Shown in pieces: positions 42,601-53,100 of a stretch of DNA of 64,000 nt. Under the pieces are notes generated by a model. It saw only the letters and a list, made by a program, of their open reading frames with translations, did not search any database and was not told where the DNA came from. Made by a program: the position numbers and the translations under genes. Origin of the DNA: Dicaeum eximium (taxonomy: Eukaryota > Chordata > Aves > Passeriformes > Dicaeidae); the NCBI GenBank assembly GCA_013396995.1, contig VWZP01002438.1, positions 62,299 to 126,298 of the forward strand, read 5' to 3'. Numbering within the stretch: the first letter of the stretch is position 1; each line of letters opens with the position of its first letter.

Positions 42601-45600
42601 ATGCACTTCTACAGAGAGTAGGAGGAAATTATGTTTACCACCCTCTCTTAAGCTGATCTGCAAAATGCTGTCCTTTTAAATGTCTCCCAAGAGCAGATAC
42701 AGTGAGGATGGTATATTTTCAAGCCTTGTTTTTCTCTTTTGTTCCAGCCAAATGCTGCTTTTGTTTCCCTACTACTTCTACCTTCCTTTTTGAAGCATGA
42801 TTATTAATCACTAAAACAACTGAAACACGTGTTCAGTGCAAGTATCTCGAGGCATTTAGGTATTGATTTTGATTCAAGGAATATATTATTTAACACTGTC
42901 ATTTGAGAATAACACAGTTAGACTATTTATAGTAACTTTTGATATAACTTTTTATACCACTAAATAAAGTAGGGAAGAGATTCACCATCTGAATTACAGT
43001 ATTAACTGATGCATCAGCCTATTAAATATGCTCATGTTCCTTTTCTTGAATCAAGCGCAAGTCAGCTGATTGAAGAGGGATTTAAGAAAAGGAAAGAGGA
43101 AGCTCTTCCCTGACCTTTGAGTAATTCCAACAAAGTATTGTGCTGTTACACAATTTCGCAAACCCAGGATCATTAGATATCCTTCCTCCTTTGCTTTGGA
43201 AAGGGTTCTCCATTTGCCTGCTCAGGTGTACTAGACTCCTGAAGGCCCAGCTGTGGAGCAGAAAGGATAAGAATATCCCACAAGTCACACACCAGCCTGC
43301 TTTTTTCTCTGTAAGGTAGGGTGGCACAGGATGAGCAAAGAGGATCCTTCAGTGGTCAAGGGCTCCAGTTTTTACACTGATGAACCCTGCAAGTTCACTG
43401 GAGTGAGGGTCCTTACACTTTGGGCTTCCCAAGACAGAATGAGATCAATACTTTGCAGCGAATTTTCCAGGTCCTTGACCACTGAGTAATATTACAACTC
43501 TCATTAAACCCTATTTCTTAGGAAAAACTGTGTAGCTAATATGCACCTGTTGCTTGTTTATTGCACACGGTATCGATGTATTTCTTCCCTCTTTCAGGGT
43601 ATGAGTTCAAAAGAGTACTGACTGCTTCTATACATACATAGAACACCTCACACCATGCAAGATTATGAAGACAAGGCTTATGTATTACCTTTTTCCAAAT
43701 GACCTGAGGGTATCTTTTTACTCTTTAATACATTGGAGCGCACTGACATCTTCCAAATCGAAGCACACTTCTTCCACTGGACAGAAGTGACTAATCAGGG
43801 ATTAGGAGCAGCACAGCTACTCCATGCTAGCACCGAGCCTGCTGAGCATCTGGGTCCATCAGCTCAGGTAACAGAGCTCTGTTCCTTTGAGCTCTGAACA
43901 AAGTGAGCATTCTGGAGAGCTCCTTGTTAGGGTGAATGTCAGCATCACTGCACTGCAACCCACACTGGGCTGGGGACATACCCAGACCAAATGGCTTTGC
44001 TTTGCAACTTGGATAAAAAACAAGAGTGAAATGTGGTCTAAAATTAGTCAGGGATCCCTGAAAAGTTTTGTGCATCTGCCTTTAGGAAGTTGGTGGCTGG
44101 GGAGCCTCATGGCTTTAGTGAACTGTCGATGGCATCAAGGCAGCACAGCTGTTTAGCATCATACAGAAAGAGGAAGTGCACAGCCGTGAAATGTCCAGTT
44201 CCCAAACAGACTCAAAATACACCAAACATTCAGTGTAAGCAACTGTCACCAAGTGCTACATAAATGTATGGGGTGCTGTGGTTTGGAAGAGGAAGTGGCG
44301 GACGTTAGAGGGTCCATGGGAGTTTTTCAATAAAGCTACCGCTTGTACTTTCATCACTCCTTGTTTCTATGGTACTAGATTTGACACAGCTGTTGCTTGC
44401 ACGGCTTTTCTTTGAAGAGTCAGAAAATCCTCAAGCTGTCATTTAGTGACTGATACTCTTCTACAAACTATCTGGACTTCTATAAATATTGCTGACTGCA
44501 TGTAGGGCATCATTAATCTTATCTTCCAGGGAACATCTCTAATCACAGTTCTACCCGCCCATGTCAATCTAGGACACATCCAAGCCTTAGAAATAGCAGT
44601 GGAAAAATCATAAAATGTTCTAACACATGGAGTTGGCAGACAAGTGCCAGACAAGATCACAAACTGTGCAAAATGAACAGTTTGCAAGTGAATGTGCTTC
44701 CCTCTTTCCCCCATCCAAGTGCTGGCTGAGTATCCTATGATGATTTCAAATTAATGCACTAGCCCTTTTTAAATTTTTCCTTCTATGTGAATTTCTCTTT
44801 AATCAGAGCTGCCTACTTGACAGTAACACAATTACATGCACTGGAACATCTTTGGTTCCATGACCAAAGTGGTCTCTAAATTTACATTATGAATTCAGCA
44901 ACAGTTATCCAGTTAAAACAGGATGATGTTAGAATGGGTGCGAAGTCTGCTGTGCAACAACTGCAAGACCTAATTACAAACTCTTTATATAAGCAATTAG
45001 TAAATAAGGTCAGAAACAAGAGCTGGATGCTTCTGTTCACCACTATCTTAATTGAACTCACAATTCAGGAAATGAATCATGAATGCCAAGTGAATTGTTT
45101 TCTTTATTTCCGGGTTGGACTTAACAAATGTCTACCTTGGAAAAGGTTATCTATCCATTGCACTAGAATCTAACTGCAAAATGTGAATTTGTGGTAAGTT
45201 CATGTATCATTTTATGCTGGAAAGGGGCTGGACAGGGTTTGTTTTTTTTTGCTGAGGATTTTGAAGTGTTTCTGTAATTTGGCTTACTTCCAGAAAAAGA
45301 AAAAGACCAGTGCTGCCTGATAGACCACACAGGTAAGACATACTACAGGCTCTTCCTGTACCCAAATCCATGACCTAGGAACACCAGCTTGCACTGTCTG
45401 GCTGAATACAGAAGTGCTTCATCCTCAGCAAAGGCAAACATATGGCACTGGCAGCATTCCAGGTAAACAGACTCACACAAACAAGATGATAAATATATGG
45501 CTGATGTTGATTGTCTTTGCTGTTAGCTATTATTTATGGAGCAACCTTGAATTGTGATGTAATATATGATATGAAACTCCTCATTGCAGCAGTGGCTAGA

Positions 45601-46339
45601 ACCTCAAAGGCATTTCCAAGTTTTTACCCCACACAGTAGCTCACATTCTCTGTCATGTACCAGCCTGGATAATCTTTCAGCTGTTCATGTACCAATGAGA
45701 TTACCACTCCTCAAGCAGTCTTACTGTCAAGTATTCAGGGTATCATAGTTGTCAAGGTATGGGTTTAGAGTTTTAAAATACTTTTTTTTTGTTGTTGTTG
45801 TTTTTTGGGGGGTTTTTTTGTGGGGGTAGGATGGTAGGCATTTTAAATGTGGAAGCTTTCCAAAGGTTGAGATATATTTGACAGTTTTTTCTGAAGATCT
45901 TTATATGCATTTTGAGATATCTTCATTTCCATCACATGCATTTCAAGATCCAGGGGCAGGCTATGTTCTGAAGCACAACTGATATCTTATAAATTACAAA
46001 GTGATTCCTGACAGGGTTGAAAACTCATAACTAATTTAAAAACTAGAACCAGAGCCCATTCTTCAGTAGAATTTTGTTCAAAAGTTGTGAGGGCATCTTT
46101 CATTATATTAAATTTTGATGATAATTTGTAGTGATTGCTCAAAATAAACACTTCCTTCTGCTATCAAGGAGAAGATACCTACTTAGAGAAAATTTCTTAA
46201 CATATCCATATAGTCTTGCATTCATGTTCAGTGTCACTGAAGTCAATTTCCAATGTATATGTTTAGTAATATGTTTAATATGCAACCATGTGAACAGTTT
46301 AGTGGCTCCTTACCAGAATTAAAATAACAACAGGGAAGC
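30666..46339. other. Region downstream of CA2, no recognised gene
   Basis: About 15.7 kb on the 3' side of CA2. In other vertebrates genes such as ATP6V0D2 lie further along in this direction, but I find none of their exons here. Short items noticed are a palindrome (38390-38410), a long-loop inverted repeat (43349-43485), a zinc-finger-like short frame (42173-42298) and an LTR-like poly(A) context (44329). None is strong enough to call as a gene or element. Confidence 0.6.
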
Positions 46340-46356
46340 AAAAATAGAAGTATAGC

Positions 46357-46362
46357 TTTATT
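46357..46362 (-). terminator. Candidate distal CA2 poly(A) signal AATAAA
   Basis: TAATAAAG on the minus strand about 710 nt after the stop codon. It is followed within 20-40 nt by a U- and GU-rich stretch (TTCCCTGTTGTTATTTT), as expected downstream of a cleavage site. Confidence 0.6.
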
Positions 46363-46616
46363 AGAGAAGTTATCTAAAATACAATATTATTTTCCTTTTT
46401 AAATTAGAACATATATTATTTCAATGAAAAGATATTTTGTATTATTTCTATGGTAATAACTTTTAAAGATAACATTTAATTTAGAACATTTTTAATTAAA
46501 AATCCAACACATTAAGACGTAACTAAGGCTGTTGACAGCACGGGTAAAAATGCAAAATAGTCTCAAAAATATTTACATGTCAGTTTCTTAAAATCTAAGA
46601 AGTCTAACTCTAAATA

Positions 46617-46622
46617 TTTATT
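46617..46622 (-). terminator. Candidate proximal CA2 poly(A) signal AATAAA
   Basis: AATAAA on the minus strand about 450 nt after the CA2 stop codon, in an A/T-rich stretch. The downstream U-rich element is less clear than at the distal site, so this may be an alternative site or chance. Confidence 0.35.
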
Positions 46623-46852
46623 TTGCTTAACCTTCTCAAAAGACCTTTTTTTTCTAAATTATAGCTAGATTCTGTATTCCTGTGCTTCTTACAAAGCTTC
46701 AAGTTATCGTTAGTTACGTGTACTATCACACCAGTGGATGAGGTTTCTTAAAATGGCTTATTTTGCTACCACCATATCCTCTCCCAAGTAGCCAACTTAC
46801 TGTTATACCAAAGTGTCAGTCGCAGTAATAGTCACCAAAATGCACACAGCCA

Positions 46853-46878
46853 CCCCCCCCCGTGCCTCCCCCAACCCC
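46853..46878 (-). promoter_or_regulatory. Putative G-quadruplex in CA2 3'UTR
   Basis: In mRNA sense there are runs of 4, 5 and 9 guanines separated by 2- and 6-nt loops, beginning 195 nt after the stop codon. The nine-G run can supply two tetrad strands, so four runs of at least four G are available. Whether it folds or has a function is unknown. Confidence 0.5.
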
Positions 46879-47072
46879 ACACCTTAAGAACCCTTTCCCA
46901 TTTGGCCAAGAGCCTTTCACATTTCATCAGCTGGCTTTCAGATGCAGAGCAAAAGAAAGAATGGATCTGGGAGACAAGATGATGCCCAGGCACACATAGC
47001 AAAGTTTGATTTGGGCTTAGCAAAAGGGGCTCCTCACAAACACAGCAATTCCTAACACTCTCAGCACTGAGG

Positions 47073-47192
47073 TTACTGGAAGGAGGCTCTGACTTCTCTG
47101 CTCTTCAAAGGCTGACATGGGCGCCAGTTGTCCACCATATGGCACACGGGCTCATTCTCAGCATTGAAGCAAAGGCCACGGAGTTTGCACAT
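47073..47192 (-). CDS. CA2: CA2 exon 7, coding part, with stop codon
   Basis: 120 bp: 39 codons plus TAA at 47073-47075. It starts MCKLRGLCFNAENEPVCHM and ends with the conserved VDNWRPCQPLKSREVRASFQ terminus. The acceptor TTTTTCCACAG is strong. Asn244, Trp245 and Arg246 of VDNWRP are near-universal in alpha-CAs. Four cysteines fall in this one exon. The terminal ASFQ matches bird CA II (ASFK in human). Confidence 0.97.
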   Translation of the reverse strand: MCKLRGLCFNAENEPVCHMVDNWRPCQPLKSREVRASFQ

Positions 47193-50100
47193 CTGTGGAA
47201 AAAGGCACAAATATCCTCAAATGCATCCTCTCATTTCAGCAGGACTTTTTGAAACTGCACATCTTGGGCCTGAACCAGAGCTCCAACTCAAAGTTTTGCC
47301 AGTACTAGTAGTCTAGAGATGGCATCAGCACCCACATGTCTGAATTTCATCCACACCATTTCCAGCCTTGACATAACCTCTCCTGTCCACAAAATATCCG
47401 GCAAGAACAACTGTGAGAGCGCAAAAAACAAGGACATAGACACACATCTTCTGAACTCCACAAGCAAAGAGCTGTTTGTCCTTGATCCAGATAGAAACTG
47501 AAATCCTTTCAGAATCCTCTGCAAGTTTAAACAGTTTTGGCTGGGTTTTTTTTTTAAGTCTATTTGAAATAATAACAATTAAAAATGGCTTTACTCTTGG
47601 GTCAAAATAAAGCTGTTGAATAAAATCAAGTTATCCTGATTTTCAAATACTGTGAGAGGGAAAAACTGCTTCACGTCAATAGGAGCATACTGTATCGTTA
47701 TGGTACTTGTTCCTAAAGTACAATTGGTGTTTGCACAATCTGATGTAACAAAAACACCTTTATATCTAAATAGGAGTCTCCAAAACTCAAAGAGATTGTG
47801 CCAAAATAATAACCCTCCCCGAACATGATCTCAGAGACAGGTAGAAGTGCTGATGAATGTATGTACGTAGGACATAGGATTTCCTACAAGTCAGGTTCTA
47901 GACCAAGTTTTCCACATTCAAAGAAAAATGGCCTCAGCAGTGGCCTGTCTCTGCTGGACTTTACCTTCAGGACCAACCAGAACAAAGTTCAGAGCTCAAC
48001 CTGTGCCAGGACCTGCTGTGTCACAACAAGTGATAGCAGGCTTGCTACACCCTGCTGTTATATCCAGCTTCTTTCCAGCTTTAGAAAACCTACCCATCTT
48101 AAACCTTGTTTTGATCAAACCTTGTTTTGATCAAACCTTGTTTTGATCATTTTCATGGGAATGAAAAAGCAAACTGCCACACAGTGTGGCAATATTGATG
48201 GTAATATGGAGGGATGTGTGGGGAAGAAATAAGTAGTAACTTTTACCACTTGTAGGTGTTTGGAGTAGATATAGTAGAAAAAACCACTATATTGGTGAGT
48301 GTGCTCCTGCCTTATAATAAAACCATATTTGCAAAGTTTGGATTATCAACAGCAATAGGAATAGTTTGGAGTAAGTAAATAGTGTCAGCTTTAATGCTCC
48401 CTTGCAGTTTACTAATGGCAATCAATCACTGCTGTAGTTATTACTTCCAATAGTTCTTCCTCATCATGTATTCTATCTTTTATTATGTTAAGCTCTAAAA
48501 CAGCTCAGTTGCATTTTCTTTCATACCAGAAACCCCCTAGAATTAGGTGCAGGTTGTTAGCATATCTGCCATCAATAAAAGATACTTAGGAATTTGAAGG
48601 TTAAACTAAAGCCCTTCAGGGCTGGTTTGTATTTATAGGCTCTAGATTCTATTTATATCTTTCAAGCACACAGATCTGAACCCAAGAATGGAATCTTGCC
48701 TGTACATAACTTCATTAATGGATGGCACAGAAAGTCGATGCCAAGAGTGCTTTAATCTGCACAAGCTTCTTCCTACTAGGAAGACTATCCTTCTCAGGCT
48801 GGTCAACAGAGTATTTTCTTAGGCAGCAGACTTCTGGAATCTGCAAATTTTGCCTCCTCCAAACAATGGGAGCTTTGTTAGAATCATCACAAATCCGCGT
48901 AGGATTTCCCAGTCTCTTCTGTGATAAATAGACCTTGTAAAAAGAGCTCAGTGTCCTGGAAATGCTGGGAAATCAACAGACCAACTACAGCTCTACAGTG
49001 TGAGACTGTGGATGCAGCACACATGCTCCCCAGGTGCTTTTAAACCTGGCCTTTTCAGGGCAACTACACCCAGAGAGGTAATTGCATATACAGCAAACCT
49101 GCTGATGCTCATAATACATGCTGGACTAACTGCATGTGCAAATGGTCCTTTCATGCATGCCTCAATTTTCTGTATTTTTACCACATGACAGCTCTAACCA
49201 TGTATCTGGAAAATATCTAATGATTTTTTAACTCTCTGCCCCACCCCATTTTCCCTGGAGTGTTCAAACAGAGGACAGCCTTACATTCTACAGCAAACTA
49301 CATCCACAGGCAGAAGCAGAGTCCTGTCAAAAGAGGATTACCACTTCAGACAGGTATTTTTGACATGTGATGCTAGCTAATGCCCTGCACAGCTCTGCAC
49401 TAACACTGCCACTTCATAGATCACCTGGGGGACTGAACTGAAGCCATTGGTGTAACTCTAGTACATATCCATTGGAAACCTACCTGCTCAGGGCTCACAG
49501 TTATGGGCTCCTTCAGAACATGCCAGACCACACATTCCAGCAGTGGTGGAGTGGTCAGTGAGCCAGGGTATGTCCAGTAGTCTCTGCATGCAGGAAGGAG
49601 TCCAGTGGGGTCAAAATTTGTAAAGGAAGCTTGCTTTCCCTACAATAAAGGAAACAGATGGACTGATGTCAGGGAGAGACCACATACACACACTGGGATT
49701 GCAGTAGTGAAGTCTCCTAGGAAAGCTCCATGTCTGTAGGAAGGCAGAAATGGAATTTGGCATCGAGTGTTGCATGCCAACTATAGTACCTTTGGGATGA
49801 AATACTCATAGCAATATATTTCTTACAACATTTTCAAGATACTGCTTTTCATATGAAATGCTGCTTTTATGTTCCTTGGTCTTAGAGATAAGATTTGACC
49901 TTGCCTGAAATGAGATTTCAGATGCCACGTACACTGACTGCACTGGAAACACAGAACCTGTGAGACCTGTTGGAGAGTGCATTGCAGTAAGCTAGATCCA
50001 TTTACCACAAAGGCAGCTCGATGAGAAAGATGACAGCATAGTCTCATTTTTTACCTTTCCTGTCCACACTTCTCATTGGTATAGGCCTTTACCCACTATG

Positions 50101-53100
50101 AAGGTACCTAATTACTCACTAAGTACTTTCAGTTTCTCATTACTCAGCACACTAAAATCACACACACTGCACACAGTATTTAAAATACAGGAAGCCTTTC
50201 CCCCCTAGATTATATATCCTGATCAAACTGTTTATCTGAACTCTCTCTAGAAATAGCCAAGAGAAGCATGTCCTGTTGGAAAAAGGAAATTTAGCCCACA
50301 GATGCACAGATGAGGGGAAATGCCTTTTCCATGTTACCACTGACTAGAAAGGGCACCTAGGAATGTAGTTTAGATTAGGAAGATGAATTCTATTGTACAA
50401 GTTTAAATACAGTTAAAAGACAGAGAAATGTAGTCACAAAGATAGGAAATAATCACTGTTTTCTAGTACTCCATGCTCTCTACCTCAACTTCATTCCAAT
50501 CTGTTTTGCTTTTAGAATTATAGGAGCACCTGTGCTGATAGCAGGAAGGTTTGTTTTACTTTCATATATGCAGCAGGCTGGGAAGAAATAAAAAAAAAAT
50601 CTACTTTCTAAAGAAGACAACATAGCACAGTTGTGATGGGTGTCCATCAACACAGACAGCAAGTATTACCTTGGTTTGAACAGAGCTCAGAGCATCCACA
50701 ACCTTCTGCATCTCGGGCTTGGCATTTCCCACCTGTAACACAAACCATATGAAAATAAAAACCACCATGCATTCTCATGACACCTTTAGTTTTCTGTTAC
50801 AGTTCTCAAGGAAACATTTTTCCAGCTGCATTTCATTACATAATAGGAGTATTACAGCATATAAGTGACTTAAATAGGCTCTGTAAAAGCATGCCAGTTG
50901 ACAGCGAGCACAAACGGGTCAGCCAAGGACACTGGACAGAATAAAGCTATTTTCATTTACAGTGTGTGGATTTATTTTTGGACCTAAGCTGTTGTTCTTT
51001 TATGGAAGTCATCCTCCTAATAAAACACTCACTCTCAGTGAGGCCAGGATGGAATGCTATGCACTGCTGGAGCAGACACCTCCTCCAGCTAACTGTGAAG
51101 ACAATTCAACTACCACAAAACACGCTGGCATTTAACAATGCCAATAAAAGGAAAATAGGTGTTATTTAGGCCGGTCACACTGCAGATTCATACACACAAC
51201 TTGGGCAGTTATGCACATCACCTTTCACTGGTAAGATTTATGGTAGCATCACTGTCTTCTTGAAGGAAAGAATGCTCCTACAGGGCTGCTACAGTGATGG
51301 ATGGCAGTCATACTCTATGGCCAGAGTACAATATTTATGGATAAAGGAAGGTAAGCACTTGGAACACCACCTAGTTTGCTATGGATGCGGGCAGTATAGC
51401 ACAATGCTGCCTTATTCTGCCTTCTTCTGCTCTTAGGTTCCCCCTCTGCAACACAATGAATGTGCTGGACAAATAATAAAAAAGTTTAACAAACCTTCAT
51501 GAAGACGCCCACCACAGCTAAACCATCAGGATGCTTCACAGCTTCAGCAAATTTACCATATTTTACATTCCAGTGAACAATATGGAGCTAGGAGCAAGAA
51601 AACAAAGAAGCACTGTGAAGATGATATTCCATCCAGAATACTTCACAAATGAAGATGCAGGGAAGTAATTTATTAAGAGCAAGACAGTGTTTTACTGCTA
51701 AAGTTTGAGAGCTTTTGTGTACAGTTAAGAATTTGTTGAATTATTTATCTACTTTAAAGTTTCATTTATTCAAAGAGATTTCTATAATGTATTTTATTTT
51801 GCTCCTCACTCCTATTCCCTGGTGAGTTTTAAAGGCAAGCTGTGGCTGTATCCTTCTGCTTTTAATGTGGTAAAACTCCTGTTATCTTCAGCACAAGTCT
51901 CTCCTGCATACAGCCCGCAGGATTTTGATGTAGTATTTTAATCCTATATATCCTGGAGTTCTTACCACACTGACATATATTGCCAGTGTCAGAAGAAGCA
52001 GAGAGGACACATTAACTACAGATTTGGCTCACAATTTGAAAGGTTTTATTTTTTAAAAAAACCAGTCCTGTCCTTTTCTGGAAAGATTTGGAAAATAATA
52101 CGAAATGAATCTCCAGGTCATGTTAGCCAGGATGTTACTTTCTTTTTTATTTCCAAATTATTCTAATTCAAGTTCATCAGGCTGTTTCCCCACATCTGCA
52201 AGTCAAGTTGAACCAGTAATTATGGTACTGAAAGACAGAAGGCAATTGAAAGTTTCTCAGATAAGACAAAAGCTACTTCCCTTATGAAAAAGCAGCAGAG
52301 CCAATGAATTTGTGGGGCAATTTATTTTATCTGTCAATGCAAATCACAGATATTCCACAAATGTGTATTTATGAATATATTTTAGAATTCAGTCATGGAA
52401 ACCAGAGGTAGATTTCTAAACAGGGGACAAAGAAGGGTGGGATGCAAGGCACTAAAGTCACTCAGTTTCTGTATCAGACTGTAATACGGAGTCTTAAGTG
52501 GTCAGAGGGACAACCAGAGTCTCAAGGGTATCAGAAAGAGTGACTGTAAGATTGCACTTTATTGTCTGCCCTCTTCATAGCTCCCCTTGATTCTTTACTA
52601 CCAAAATGTGAAAATATCTGCCCCAAAATTATTCTGCTGCTTTTATAAATAGATTTGATATTAAAAACTGAAGCTAGGAAAAGGGGATGTGCATGTACAG
52701 ATGTGCTGCAATTCTCTTTTTTCACAATTTCCAAGAGTCCTTGAAAAAGCTGTGAAAAAACCAGGTATTATTAATGTGGTTTTCCGTTTCTCTTTGATGT
52801 GAAGTAGCTGAGAAAAATTACAAATCTAATCTGCTCTTGCTAGGACTGTGTTCTAAGGTGGCATCATACCATACCAAAACTGTCTGTGGTATCCTTCTCC
52901 TGTGAAGATCTGTAGTGAAAGTGTTAGCATGGTGGGATACTTAAAGAGAACCCCCTCATTATACAAAGGAGACTGGAGAAGGTAAAGCATTTCCTACCTC
53001 TGCATCATACTTCACACCATCCACAGTGTGCTCAGATCCCTGGCCATCACAGGATCCCCAGTGAATGTGAAACTGCACCAGCCTGTAGACTCCATCCAGC

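Larger units (their letters stand above)
46340..47072 (-). other. CA2: CA2 3' untranslated region
   Basis: AT-rich stretch after the TAA, taken to run to just past the AATAAA at 46357-46362, giving a UTR of about 730 nt. It includes a G-run cluster (46853-46878 in mRNA sense) and AU-rich patches between 46380 and 46660. The end is inferred from the poly(A) signal and not from transcript data. If the nearer signal at 46617-46622 is used, the UTR would be about 470 nt. Confidence 0.65.
49640..52997 (-). other. CA2 introns 3, 4 and 5
   Basis: Three introns of 1,410 bp (51588-52997), 762 bp (50733-51494) and 1,030 bp (49640-50669), separated by exons 4 and 5. All are phase 0 with GT/AG ends. Nothing repetitive or coding beyond the annotated exons was recognised. 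Confidence 0.9.

Noticed and set aside
47319..47501. Short plus-strand frames near CA2 exon 7
   Set aside because: Shadows in intron 6, with no family resemblance.
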